A DNA stretch of 64,000 nucleotides from Sclerurus mexicanus (lineage: Eukaryota; Chordata; Aves; Passeriformes; Furnariidae): positions 1,941,993 through 2,005,992 of the forward strand of contig VWZF01000445.1 in NCBI GenBank assembly GCA_013396755.1. Reading direction: 5' to 3'. Below are positions 35,516-47,358 of this stretch, one piece after another (the first letter of the stretch is position 1; every line of letters begins with the position of its first letter). A program made the position numbers and the translations under genes. The notes under the pieces were generated by a model, which saw only the letters and a list, made by a program, of their open reading frames with translations, searched no databases and was not told where the DNA came from.

Positions 35516-35645
35516 TGATTCTCCTCACTTACTGTATATGCTGGAAAACACCTGGACAGATGCCAAGTTCATTCTCCAGATCATGTGTGAGCTGAATGTT
35601 CTGCCGCTGGCTCTTCAGATAACAAACATCTCTGGGAATGTCATG
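35516..35645 (+). CDS. POLA1: POLA1 exon 21 (Exo III-like motif)
   Basis: About residues 764-807: LLYMLENTWTDAKFILQIMC, then ELNVLPLALQITNISGNVM. The Exo III position (Y-x-x-x-D in proofreading enzymes) reads NTWTD: Asp kept, Tyr lost, as in other POLA1. LPLALQITNI.GN.M leads into the palm. Phase 2 in, phase 0 out, acceptor cccag, donor ATG|gtacgt. Confidence 0.97.
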
Positions 35646-35989
35646 GTACGTTTTCATTACTTTCCATCCTTCTCCATTGACAACCCCCACCCCAAACAGT
35701 TGCATATTTTCTGTGTTTGATTTGCTAGGCTTAATTTCTAAACACTAGTTGTGAATATATAGTGCTGTGAATTTTTTGCTCTGATGAGTGGGAGAGTTCA
35801 ATGTTCTAGTTAAGTAATGTGAAACTTTAATAAAAGTATCACATTGGAGTTTTGTGCATAGTGATGATACAGAATAACAATAATAGTAATACTAGGTGAA
35901 CTTAAATAATTGAAGGGCATTGTGTACTGTACTTTACTATGTCAGTGTTTTCTCTGCTTTGAGTTCTTTTTTTTCCCCCCTCTCTTTAG

Positions 35990-36109
35990 TCGAGGACCTT
36001 GATGGGTGGACGATCTGAACGAAATGAGTTCCTGCTGCTACATGCATTCCATGAAAAGGACTACATAGTGCCAGACAAACAAGTTTTTAAAAAGCCTCCT
36101 CAGAAGCTG
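35990..36109 (+). CDS. POLA1: POLA1 exon 22
   Basis: Forty codons (about residues 808-847): SRTLMGGRSERNEFLLLHAF, then EKDYIVPDKQVFKKPPQKL. SRTLMGGRSERNE is a family signature just before the palm. Phase 0/0, strong pyrimidine tract and tttag acceptor, donor CTG|gtgggt. The following intron (36110-37185, 1076 bp) is AT-rich with nothing recognised. Confidence 0.97.
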
Positions 36110-37185
36110 GTGGGTCCAGTTTTTTCCAAGAGTTTTTATTAAAACAGTAAACGACATTCTTCTGTCTATTTGGTATTAGTATTCTGTGAGAGCACAAAGA
36201 ACCCCAAAAATACATTAGGTATAACTTAATGTTACAGCATATGCTTAATTAAAATATTACTTTTTTTGTTGATAATGAGTGAGACAGCGTAACAGCTTTT
36301 CCATTGTGTTACAGATCTATGGAAACTCAGTTGTTCTGTTAGTTTAAAATTCAAATAAGCAAAGTACTTGTCTCTGTAGGGAAACTACAGTAAAGATAGT
36401 TTCGTTGCTTAACAGATGCACTTACAATTATTTTGATGATAAACAGTATTTCAGGTGTAGTTTGTTACATGGATAAAATATCCAAGAGTATTAAAAAAAT
36501 ACTTTGTGTAATACCAATGTGAATAGTATTTATAGAAACGTCCATATGTTTGTTAGTGAACAAATGAAGATTTGAGAAATTTGTATTGCACTGTATTTTT
36601 CTTCTTAGTTTTACTTTTAAACCAGTTCAACAGTAAACTCCAAAGCAACAAGTCTTGTTGATTGTATTGTTGCATCAAAGTACTGCTGGAGTTTTAAGTG
36701 ATTCAGAACAGAATTGAACAACTGGAAGAAAAATTCTTACTACAGCATAACAAAAAACAGAATACTCCTTAGCTCAGTAATAATGTTTTTATTTGTTTTA
36801 CTAGAGCCCAGCCATTCTGTTTGCAAAACCAGCATTTCAGTTTGGCAATCATGAAACATCTGGGTCATGAATTGATTTTTTCCTAGTGTTACTTTTACAG
36901 CCAGCTGGAAAATTCATACTAGTGCCATGTTGCATGATGACAATACCTTAAGGTCTTTGTTATCTCATATTAGAAGTTGTTCCTATAGGAGTTTGTTTGA
37001 ATGCTGTTTTGACATGCAGAGAGCTTTAATAAGGATCATGATGAAAACACCATGTTTTGCATGTATTTTAAAAGGAACTCTGTGCACTCGCTCCGAAATT
37101 TGTATTTGAATTGCCAAAAATAACTCCTCTAACATTATAGAAATCTTAGAGACTAGATAATGACTTTTTTAAATGCCAAATGTAG

Positions 37186-37282
37186 GTGGATGAAGATGAA
37201 GATTTTGAAGATCAGAATAAATCAAAGATAGGGAAAAAGAAAGCAGCATATGCTGGGGGCTTAGTCTTGGATCCCAAAGTCG
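37186..37282 (+). CDS. POLA1: POLA1 exon 23
   Basis: About residues 848-880: an acidic linker VDEDEDFEDQNKSKIG, then KKKAAYAGGLVLDPKV. The YAGGLV word is the conserved family-B region that contacts template and links exonuclease and polymerase modules. Phase 0 in, phase 1 out, acceptor atgtag, donor GTCG|gtaaga. A 508-bp intron follows without recognised features. Confidence 0.97.
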
Positions 37283-37790
37283 GTAAGATGTGGCAATTTT
37301 CTTTCTTCTATGATGTTAGAGACACGTAGGTTATACTAATGCAGGCAGATTGCAATGCGGAATCAGTGTGTCTTCTGGGAGTTTGGAGTGGTGGTTCCAG
37401 GGTTGGGGGCCTTATTGCACACGCCAAAATTCCCAGCTTTGATTGTGGAATTGCTTCTTTTGAGGATTTAGCACTGTATATGTATGTATACGTTTTCTAA
37501 TGGACATACAAGTTTTCTTTCAGTTTCTCCTCTCTGTGGGGAAAACTGTACAAGTGTCCTATAGTAACACAGAAGCTATCTGTTCAACTCTGGTGAGTTA
37601 ACGGGGTTGGATCGTTCCACTTCTGACAGCTTTCTGTAATGGGTACTGGCGCATCTCAACAGCTGTTTTAAGGGATTTAGATTATGGAAATGTGGTACAA
37701 TGTATTTGCTGTCACATATTGATTGTGGAGTTGTATGAAGTCCTTTGAGAGTCTGAGTAATTATGACTTTCGTTTTAAACTCTGTTTTAG

Positions 37791-37915
37791 GTTTTTATGA
37801 CAAGTTTATTTTGCTTCTCGACTTCAACAGCTTGTACCCATCGATTATCCAGGAGTTTAACATCTGTTTTACCACAGTACAGCGACTGTCACCAGAAGCA
37901 CAGAAAAGGGCAGAG
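37791..37915 (+). CDS. POLA1: POLA1 exon 24 (polymerase motif A)
   Basis: About residues 880-921: GFYDKFILLLDFNSLYPSII, then QEFNICFTTVQRLSPEAQKR. LLDFNSLYPSI is motif A of family-B polymerases: the first Asp is one of the catalytic metal ligands and SLYPSI forms the nucleotide-binding and steric-gate region. Phase 1 in, phase 0 out, acceptor ttttag, donor GAG|gtttgt (weak). Confidence 0.98.
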
Positions 37916-39677
37916 GTTTGTGTGCTTTAACTCGTGGCTTAAGTTATACCGTCGTAACTTCAGTGTGTTTTCTGTGAATCATCTCTTTAAGGAACTGTTC
38001 TTTTCCACTGTTAAATGTTTGGGGGTTTTTTTTGTCCACTTTAACACATAAAAAGTGACTCTTGTTTAAAGATGCATTATATTAAGTTTTGGGTTGGAAC
38101 TTCTTGACTGTTTTGCATCTGTCACCTTCCTTTCTCTATTACTCTTACAGAATCTTGGTAAGTTCTCTCCCATCTAATCTTGGTAACTTCACAAAACAAG
38201 GTTTTTTTACTTTTCAGCCACATATCATCCTACAGTTTCTGAGCTCCTTGACCAGTTTCATCCTAACTTGGTATAGGCTTGCTAAAGTTCAGTTGCAACA
38301 GACTTCATGCAAACATGCAATGAAGCAGACAAGAGTCTCATGCTTCTGTCTACAGGAAAGAATATGATAGGAGCTCAAGCCTTATTAGACATCAGGAAAA
38401 CTATGATGTGTCTTGGGGGGGTGATATTATGACTGTGTCAACTGTAGGACCAGCTTCACAGACATTCATGCTGTTTGATACAGCGTTCAACTGTATTAAA
38501 CACAACTGGAAAACCTCTTGAAGGTCCAGTTCCATGTACTGTTTTCTCAGCAGCCTTGTTGGCTCTGGTTTATCCATGGTTGGAGATTCTCATTTCCTCA
38601 GCTTTGCTGAAACAGTTGTTGATGGAGCTGTGCTGTAAACTGAAGCACTGAGCTGGTCAGGTCTAAAGGTTAAACCTGAGGCTTTTATTTTTAACTGGTA
38701 TCAGCTCACAGGTTGGAATTAGTCCCATAATGTTGCCCCATAATATTAGTTAGAATTAGTTAGTCCCAACTGAAATATCAGCACCATATCAGGAGTGAGG
38801 ATGCAAGTATGCAGATTTCTGCCACTAAGTTCCTCCAAGCTCTCTGGATTTTCCCAGCTTTCTGAAGTGTGCTTCAAGCTGAAGCAGCTCATTTTGATTT
38901 CTATCACTCTATGATATTTAATCAGCCTTTGGGGTAATTTCTTGTTACAGTTCTTCCCAGACTGCTTTACTAAACTTGCCGACCTCATAGTGTCTCCACT
39001 GCCCTTTCTTTGTACATTTTTCTCTTTCATTGTATTTTAAATTTCTTTCCATTTTTGCTGATCAACCATTTCTTCAGTTGTTATCTAAGACAAAGAAGAA
39101 TGTGTGCTTTCTGTTGTTTGGCTATAATGAGAAGTTGCTCGGGGTGGAGTTTTTGTTCTGTTGCTATGGTGGATTTCACTTGTGTCAGTTCCATCATTCA
39201 AAGCATCAGTTCTACAGAGCATGTGCTCCATTTGACAGCTCTGAACACCAAAAGTACTTATGTGATAATAAAAAAAGGATGGATTTTTTCAGCATGGAAA
39301 GAATTGCTTCTTTATATCTATCTGTCTGTCTATCCATCCCTAAGAGAGTGAGAGTATGTGTTATTTGTCTGGATTTATGTATGTGTATATATATAATGTG
39401 TGTGTGTACAAAAATATATAAAATGACACACATGCTAAAAAAAAAAAAATCATCCATGCCTCTCTTGGGTTTATCCCAGACTGAAACAGACTTAGGCCCT
39501 GTCCCTTAGCAAGGACAGCAAAAAACCTCTCATGCTTGTTCTAAACTGTGTTTTGGGTGCAGTGCAGTAATAGACACAAGCTGTGTGGTTTTGGTTTTTT
39601 TCCCAAGTTTTTCACTTAACATGTTAAAATCTATTCCTCAAGCAAGAAAATGATAAGCTGTGGTGATCATTTGTCAG
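37916..39677 (+). other. POLA1: POLA1 intron 24
   Basis: 1762 bp. Contains simple repeats near 39318-39425 (tetranucleotide TCTG/TCTA then TG/TA runs). Open frames at 39010-39509 are carried by these low-complexity stretches and have no homology that I recognise. No exon. Confidence 0.6.
39318..39425. repeat. Microsatellite cluster
   Basis: A TCTA/TCTG-type tetranucleotide tract (about 39318-39336) followed by TG and TA runs (about 39377-39425, 'gtgtatatatataatgtg'). Simple sequence inside intron 24. Confidence 0.7.
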
Positions 39678-39827
39678 GTTGAGGAAGAGGAAGAAATTCC
39701 AGAGCTTCCGGATCCATCTGTGGAAATGGGAGTTTTGCCGAAAGAAATCAGGAAACTGGTGGAGAGGAGGCGTCAAGTTAAGCAGTTAATGAAACAGCCG
39801 GATTTAAATCCTGACCTATATTTACAG
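39678..39827 (+). CDS. POLA1: POLA1 exon 25
   Basis: Fifty codons (about residues 922-971): a Glu run, then IPELPDPSVEMGVLPKEIRK and QVKQLMKQPDLNPDLYLQ, the fingers helices; the family reads ILPREIRKLVERRKQVK. Phase 0/0, acceptor tgtcag, donor CAG|gtgtgt. A 235-bp intron separates it from exon 26. Confidence 0.97.
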
Positions 39828-40062
39828 GTGTGTTTTATGGAACTCCTTTGATTTTTTTTTTTTCCTCCCATTCCCTTTAAGTGCCCTGATCAGCCTTGTA
39901 GAATAGGGATGATTAGTAGTGAGCAGTGATTGTAATGTGCTTTATTTGTAGCCCATCATTGCTTCAGATTGTATGAAAAGCTGTGAATGTAATTGTGAGC
40001 ATTAAGTTCTGTTCTCTGATGGCTGCGGTTGGATCATTTTTGCTGGTTGTGTTTCTTTGCAG

Positions 40063-40185
40063 TATGATATCAGACAAAAAGCTTTGAAACTCACTGCTAA
40101 CAGTATGTATGGCTGCCTGGGATTTTCCTACAGCAGATTCTATGCCAAGCCTTTGGCTGCTTTGGTGACACATAAGGGGAGAGAG
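40063..40185 (+). CDS. POLA1: POLA1 exon 26 (polymerase motif B), last in window
   Basis: Forty-one codons (about residues 972-1012): YDIRQKALKLTANSMYGCLG, then FSYSRFYAKPLAALVTHKGR and a final Glu. KLTANSMYG is motif B, where Lys and Tyr bind the incoming nucleotide. Phase 0/0, acceptor ttgcag, donor GAG|gtaagt. The next expected segment (ILMHTKE.. to YGDTDS) was searched for by eye to the end of the window on the + strand and not found. Confidence 0.98.
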
Positions 40186-43062
40186 GTAAGTTGTTAAACA
40201 CATTATACACACGTGTAAAAAGGCTGGTTTTAAGCCACTTGCTTTTTTTCATTGAATAGAGGAATGGTTTTGGTCTTGAAGCTACTTTTGGTTTCAGAAC
40301 TGTAATTTTTCTTCCTTGTACTGTGGAAGTTGATAAAAATTGAAACTGGTGTCCAGAAAGATTCAGATAAATATCTCCAGAAGTATGACAAGCTGAATCT
40401 CTAGGTAGAGCCTTATTTTGAATTAAACTGTTTGGTTTCAATGGGCCAGATTATGGTGGCAAAAGCATTCAGGCTGCTTTGTCATTTTTCATGAATTTCC
40501 AGTTCTGCTCAATGGTTCAGTGTTTGCTTCAGTGGTACACTTCAGCTTTGGGTGAGCTTGACTTTAGCCAGACTATCCTGTGCCCTGGGATGTGCATTTC
40601 CTGAAACCCTAAAGGTTGTGATAGGGTTAATTAATTACATGGGGGCATTGGATTATATATCAGGACTTATTTTCAGAAACTGTTTTTCTTCCTTAAAATT
40701 TGAAAAATTGATGTAGAAAGTTTTTCATTAGCCTCAGATTTTAAGAGTTGTTCTTGACTTTATAGGCAGAACTACTCTTGCTGTTGATTAGGATGGCAGC
40801 TCAATGCAGGCTATGTCAGTTTGGTCCCAGTGGAGAAAAATAATCATTAAAGATCCAAAACATACTTATACAGTCTCTTAAAAGATATTTTTTCATGATG
40901 TTTTATATTAGTTCTTTATAGAAGAGAATGCCAAGCAGGAGTCTGCAAAGGTGCCAAGAACAGATATGTCAGGATGGCTGGTCAGCCTTTTAGTTAATCA
41001 GGGAGATGGATGAGGTCACATCTGTGTTGAGAGGCAAATCCTGCCTGTGATGTGGGGGCACAGCTCTTCTTCCTGTGGCCTGCTGAATGCACTGAAAGTC
41101 CATTTACAATCCTCAACTTACGTGCATGGTGGTGTTGTGTTTCTGGTAACACATCTTTGATTTTAAAAGTCTTCCTGTCTAAACAGTTCTCTGTGTAGTA
41201 TTTGCTGTCTTCCCAATTTGTGTTACCCAGATGTTTAACCTTTTTAACTCAGAAATAATTTCCTGTTTTGGTAACTGTAAATGTGCTATGCAGCCATGTG
41301 AATTCAACAGCTAATGTTTCCTTTAACAAAGTAATGTCTTTGTTGTAAGCTTCTGATATATTGGTCTATGAGGTTGGCTTGCAAAGCAGCTGAGTATCAT
41401 ATCTTTATATTGTCAAGTGGTATTTTAAAAGTAATCAATTTGACTTTGCTGGTTTTTTTATGATCTCCAGTAGTCATATGGGGCACCTGTCACAAACTGG
41501 TATTGTAGGGATACTTAAGCTTTTGGCCTCTGCTAACGCTGGGAAATACTTTTTGTTAGCATGTACAGTGTATTCTCATTTCTGGTGTTCCTGCATTATG
41601 TTCCAAAGTGATAGTGGAATGGGGAAATCCTAAATAGGTGGTACAGGATGTGCTAGGGAGCACTTTGAGGCTTTTACATAGTTTATTTTTGGTTGGAAAG
41701 GATTTCTTACCTCTTAAATTCTTGTGGTGCTAGACCTGAGCTGGCTTCTGCCAAGCCTTTGAACACATTTGAATCTCCAGTTTCGTAGTTGCTCTGATTT
41801 TGGGGAAAAACTTTAATACTATGACACAATGTTGCCTGAAAGCTTGTTGTACCCAGTGCAGGTTTGAAGTTCCGCTATGAAATGGGGCTGCTGGGAGCAC
41901 AGCAAAGAGGTGCCACTGAAGGTCTGGGAGCAGATCCATCTGGCAGCAGTAGTGCTGAGCTCAGGGGGACATTGCTGCCTTTAGGTCTCCTCTGTGCAGT
42001 GGAGCACCTCCTGTAGAGCTAAAATGATTTTTTTCCCCTCTCATTCTTTGAGGTAGGTTAGTATTCCTTACTCTGGATACTGTGAACCTAATAAACTTGA
42101 AAATTTGAAAACTTTTCAGGATGGTTTGTAATTTTGTGCTTTTGTACAAGTAGAAGAGGGTCTGGTGAAATACACTGTATATGCTCTGTTCTGAAAACTT
42201 GCTTTATTAGGTAGGTAGTCAATATACAGATACAACTTTTAGTTGCTGATTCCTTGATTAGTTTTTTGACACAAAAGATGACACCTTAGTTTTCTGTTTT
42301 TGTTGTTGTTTGTTTGTTTTAAGTTGAAATATCTAATCTGGAAAAACATTGCATTTTTGTATTAGTTTCTCCTTTCGTAGGTTTCCTCTTACTACTTACC
42401 TAACATTTACCTCTTTTTATATTAGGATTATCTGGAGGTTTAGGCTCTCTATATGAAAAAGTTAATTAAAAAGTAACTTATGGAAAATGTATGGTTTACA
42501 TTTAAATGGCCTTGTCTGATGATCAGCAATTAATACCTTTTTTGCTGTTCTCAAGGGGACCAGAGTAAATGCATGCAGGCTTGTAGAAGTCTTAAGAGAG
42601 AAAAGTACTGTGTGGGTTGAAAACTGAACTTAATATTTCCACTAACACAATTACAATTCAACTGTAATTCTTAGCAGGAGAAAGTGGGCATTATATGTTT
42701 CATGTTGAAGTTAAGGCTCATCCTGGCATTGTTTTAACATAGCTAAGAGAGACTGAGTTTTGAGGAGTCCTGTAAATTGCTGCTTTCCAATTGTGTGACT
42801 GAAGACCCTTCCACTGAAGCTGTAGGAAGACTCAAGTGCCTCATGCCAAGTGCTATGTACCACCTCTTGTGGACTTTTAACTTCTCTTTGTGGTTTGGCC
42901 ATGCTGGTGCACTAAAAGTGGAGCTGCTTGGGGTTCCTTAGTGACTAAAAATTCTTGTTAGTACACATTGCCATTTGAAAAACTAGTGTTTGCCATGTTC
43001 ACTTCATTTTGATGGCAGAAGTATTAAATATGATGTGGAAAGGCCGTTTTTAGAAAAACAGC
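40186..43062 (+). other. POLA1: POLA1 intron 26, proximal part
   Basis: Unique, mostly AT-rich sequence. A moderately GC-richer stretch lies at 41730-42010. No exon, RNA gene or named repeat. This is the start of an intron of at least 23.8 kb, much longer than any other intron in the window. Confidence 0.6.
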
Positions 43063-43089
43063 CCATTCTATGATTCTGGGGCAGTGTAA

Positions 43090-43450
43090 TCCATAAAAGC
43101 TCAGTTCTCTTCAGTCAGCCTCAGCGAGATACGAGCTGGTGCTTGACCTTTATTTTCCTTAAGGCACGGAATAGGAATGTAGCCAAGCCTTGCGACTGTG
43201 GCCACATGTACGCCGGATCCAGCAATGCTTAAGTGCGTGTCATTCCAGGGAATGCGTTTTTACATGGATGGTGTGGTAGGGGCGGGGAGTTCCCGCTAGA
43301 TGGCGATAGAGACCTTGGCATCCCTAATCAATTAAGGCTCGTTTTTGTCACCAAGTCTTTAAACGCTGATTATCAGGTTTTACGAACGGGTCTCCCTTGT
43401 TGTGGGTAATATTTAGCAGGGGTATATCAGTGTGAATTTGTCGGGCTTCA
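43090..43450. promoter_or_regulatory. CpG-richer intronic patch with CTCF-like site
   Basis: Over about 360 bases the CpG count rises well above that of the surrounding intron (for example 'tcagcgagatacgagc', 'tgtacgccggatcc', 'ggggcggggagttcccgc'). CCGCTAGATGGC at 43293-43304 matches 11 of 12 positions of the core CTCF motif CCASYAGRKGGC. A GC box (GGGGCGGGG) lies just upstream at about 43279-43287. It could be an insulator, alternative promoter or enhancer; no coding frame is convincing. Confidence 0.4.
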
Positions 43451-43743
43451 GTGTATAGTGTGTCAGAGGGAGACTGAAGTTTTGGTGTATTTTGGAAGGT
43501 AAAAAAAAAAACAACCCAGCAAAAATTTGGGGTGGGAGTGAAAATATAGCTCAGATCTGCTTGACGTTTTGGAAGATGTGAATATTTTCCTGTTTTAATT
43601 GTAAGAAATGCATCAGTTCTTGTTAGTACATAATAAAAAATAAAATTCTTTGTACATTTGCAATCCAAATGTTGCATTATTGATGAGGAATGTATTAGAG
43701 GGATTCCTTGACTTTCTCCCTGACACCCCCCCCCCCTCCTTAT

Positions 43744-43858
43744 NNNNNNNNNNNNNNNNNNNNNNNNNNNNNNNNNNNNNNNNNNNNNNNNNNNNNNNNN
43801 NNNNNNNNNNNNNNNNNNNNNNNNNNNNNNNNNNNNNNNNNNNNNNNNNNNNNNNNNN
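43744..43858. other. Assembly gap, 115 N
   Basis: A run of 115 N directly after a C homopolymer ('gacacccccccccccctcc' type sequence). True size and content are unknown. An open frame reported across it is meaningless. Confidence 0.99.
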
Positions 43859-46800
43859 AGTGTTTGCCTGGACATTGCTCTTGTAACTACAGCAGTTGCT
43901 TGCATGGAAAAGTAATAGGAAAATATTTAATGTATTTTTAGCTGTCCTTTAATGTAATTTAACAACTGGAAACAAGATGAGTCGGTGTTGTACAACCAGC
44001 CAGCTCTGCACTAGCAGCCAGTGTAAGGTCATGCTGTTCTAGCCTCTTTAAAGGACAGGCCTTTTGATGAAGTGTCAGTTGTCTGGTTTCCTGAACTCAG
44101 GATTTCCTAAACACCGTCTGCTGCAGGATTCTCCTACAGGACAGCAACATTGTGGAGAGAATTTAACTGTAGACAGCTTGGTTGCTAATGGTTGTCACTC
44201 AAAGCTGAGGCCTTTTCCAGGTACTTGCTTTTTTCCCCCATTGTTTTTCAGTGTTGAATATTTTTGCCCAAGGAAACTTGCTTTTGAAAGGAAAATAACA
44301 CATTTACTGTTTTCAGCAGTGCTAACAGGTAGACATAGAGTTACAGTATGCAAAATAAAAGGGGGAAGGAGGCAGTTGGGTTAATTCCAACTTTCTCATT
44401 CAGATCCTTTAGGTACATTCTCAATTAATAATTAGTTTAAGGCCCTGGCAGTCAAAAGGAAGGAATAAAAGCATGTTATTGCTGCAGTCTGGGAAAAGAA
44501 TGGATGAGGGAGGAGAAAAATGAAGTGGAGAAAGATGAGCTCATTTAAAAAAAATTAAGGGTATGTAAGCAGGTTAATGGCCACCTTATGTTCTGTAAAG
44601 AAATCCAGGCACTTCTCTTTTTTTTTTTTTGAATTTTTTTTTTTAAAGTCTTGTTCATCCAGGGAAATTGATCATCAGCTGCTTAGTCTTAATTGCACCT
44701 AAAGCACCGGTTATACAGTCTACAAGAGTTGTCATGCGAATGGGGCAATTGGCAGACTCCTGGTTCCTTCTGTGCTGTAGTATGGGAGAAAGGGAATTGT
44801 TAAAAGAGGGAAAGGAGCCTCCTAGAGTCTCATATAAGCATGCTGTCTATATTTAAACGGGGAATGCAACGTTAGTGTAATGATTTTGGAAGACGTGGAA
44901 CTTGATGGCAAAAGGCTAGGCAAAGAGTTTCTTTTGACATTTAAATATAAAAATAACAAACTGAAATCTTACAAGAAATAGTGCTAAATTATTGCATTGT
45001 CCCTAAATGGAAACTGTTGGGGGTCAAACCAGTTGTCACTGTTGTTAAATTTATCGTTATGTACGCAATTGTGAGCCTGTGAAAAAGCTATGTATGTTAT
45101 TCTGCATGCTAATATTCAAAATGAGTTAGAATAGACAAGGAGAGGCTGCTTACAATCTGAAAATGGGAACTGAGTACCAAGTAGTAGAAAAATTAAGGAA
45201 CATCTTAACGTTCCTTGAAATACTATTATTGTTAGTCAAGTGCATGAAATGACATCTGGTCTGATAAAGACTTTTGCATCTCCAAGGAGAGGAAATGAAA
45301 CGTTTCAATTAAGCAGAATGGCCAGAATATTCTGGGTGAGGAGGAAATTAATGAGAGGGGACAAAAACTGGTTTATTTTATTTTGGGTGGCATGTTGGTG
45401 GTTTTTCTTTTTTTCTTTTTCCTCTGGACAGAAAGGTTTTATTTAATGGATATTCACTGAGAAATATTTAGAAAGATTGGTCAGATTCAGATTGATTGTA
45501 CAGCAAGTCAGATGAATAGAGAGACCTCTTTTATTTTTTTACTGCTTATTTTAAGATTGTGCTATTATGAGAGGTGTGGTGCCTCTCCCTTCCTGACTGC
45601 TGGTTTCTGTGGATGGGTTAGAGCAATTGCATGGCCCCATGGTGAGCTGGATCAGCCTGGTGATCTGAGCTGAAAACTAACTCCAGAGGAAAACCAAATT
45701 GATTTCAGTTGGATCAATGACTCAGGAACTCACTGCATGCTCTTAGTGCTGGTAGAAAGGAGGAGGTTGGACAGTGGGGGCAGGCCCAGTATGAGATATA
45801 AGGGGTCAGATATGACCAGCCATTTTTAAGCTCATACCTGACTGTGAAACTGTGGGGTTAATGTTAATAGGATGAATACATGGGATTTTTTTTAGTTTTT
45901 CTTTTTTTTCTTCTGTACTTTTGTTTTCTTCTTATTGTTTCATGTTTCGTATTTTTTTTCCTGTCTTGATAAAAGATACAGATTTTGCTTGAGTCATATC
46001 TTAATCTGGCTGATGATGTAACAACGAGATATTCCTCACCCCCAGTTGTGGTAAAACTGAAAACCAGGGTACTGGGAGACATGAAAGAGCAAGATCTCTG
46101 AAACATTCTGCGTGCCTGAAATGTAACAGTTTAGGAGCCATGCGTATTGGGTAGAGGACTGACCTCAGGATCAGGAGAGGTAGAAATCTGTCCACATGCA
46201 GTGGTAGCAGAGAAGACTACCAGGTATGCAGTAAAATACTGGGGAACGCACTGGAATCCTGCAATCCCCAAAGTTAGCCACGCTTCGGCTTCAGAATTAC
46301 TGAAGAAATCCTTTAAACCTGTCTAGGATACTGTAGGGATTAGCAGAGATCCTTTCATGGTTCTCTTCTTCAGATGCTGGCATAGAGATGCCTCATAAAA
46401 GGGAGAGACGAGCACAGGTGCGTCACTGTGAAGGTGAGAGCTTTTGCAGCATCACTCCACCATCTGTAAACTGCTTAGTTTCTGTTTTCATACAAATTTG
46501 TTTTCCAAAACCCACTGTTAAGGTTAGAGGAATACAAATGCGAACTGATGTTTTAATGTTTTTTTCCAGCCTATATCTTTGTTAGCGGTGCACATCTTTG
46601 CAGTACACATTTTCTTAGTTCATTACCAGCTTGCCGCAAAATATTTTGTTTTGAGACTTGAACAGAAGTTGTTCTCTAGGGTGTTATTGCCTCACTCATC
46701 TGCATCATGCATTTATCTTAAATTGGATGTTGGCCTGTTCTAGAAACCACGGGTTTGGATACCTAGATGGTAATAAAGTTTGCAAAATAAAAGGTACTTC

Positions 46801-47289
46801 AAATAGGAGTTAAAAATAATTTTCATTTTCAAGCGCTATTCCTAAGAGGATAGGAAAACAGTCTAACTGAAGTGCCTGTCTCCCAAGAGACATAAATAAA
46901 TATTCATACTGTCCTTCAAAGATACGACACCTTGATCTCATAATCAAAAATTTTCATATATTTCCTGGGAATGTTGGCCACTGTGCAAAAGCTTAGTGTT
47001 TCACCACAGATGGTGTTAGAAGCTTTTTGCTCCATATATAATGACATGATCTGTTGTTTTTCCTTTTGGATGAATACTCATTTGAGCCTACTAGATCTGC
47101 TGTTTTCAGGTAATGGTTTAAGGATGGTGATGATCCTACTCTGACATACATGGAGAGGTTAAAAGCTGGATTTCTTCTGTCTAGAGAAAAAGCGTTTGAG
47201 GATAGAATAAATGTAGTGTTTAACAACCCAACGAGGCAGTCAAGAAGCCAGACTCTTCCCAGAGATGCACAGATTTGCATCAGGCAGGT
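43859..47289 (+). other. POLA1: POLA1 intron 26, after the gap
   Basis: AT-rich unique sequence with T-runs near 44620-44645 and 45890-45960. The part 45560-45830 is somewhat GC-richer and unassigned. No exon or named repeat. Confidence 0.55.
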
Positions 47290-47358
47290 CTAGCCCTGTC
47301 TTGGGCAAGAGGTTGGATTTGGTGATGTTCAGAGATCCCTTTGAACCAAAATTGGTTT
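47290..47358 (+). mobile_element. CR1 3' end fragment
   Basis: 'gggcaagaggttggattt', 'ggtgatgttcagagatccct' and 'ttgaaccaaaattgg' follow the CR1 tail (ggttgga..gatgatctttaaggtcccttccaaccc..a). Short and old. Confidence 0.65.

Noticed and set aside
43060..43078. 'cattctatgattctgg' like a CR1 tail end
   Set aside because: Only about 15 bases match and upstream sequence is not CR1-like; too short to call.
43165..43232. Short frame ending KPCDCGHMYAGSSNA then stop, zinc-ribbon-like spacing
   Set aside because: Only about 22 codons are plausible, with no upstream exon, no homologue recognised and no poly(A) or target duplication to suggest a retrocopy.
43348..43905. Minus-strand open frame of 185 codons
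   Set aside because: Open only because it spans the 115-N gap.
46004..46070. C/D snoRNA-like arrangement: TGATGATG, then CTGA about 46 bases later with CTGG/CCAG flanks
   Set aside because: The base before the C box is C rather than A/G, there are no C'/D' boxes and the element is short; likely chance.
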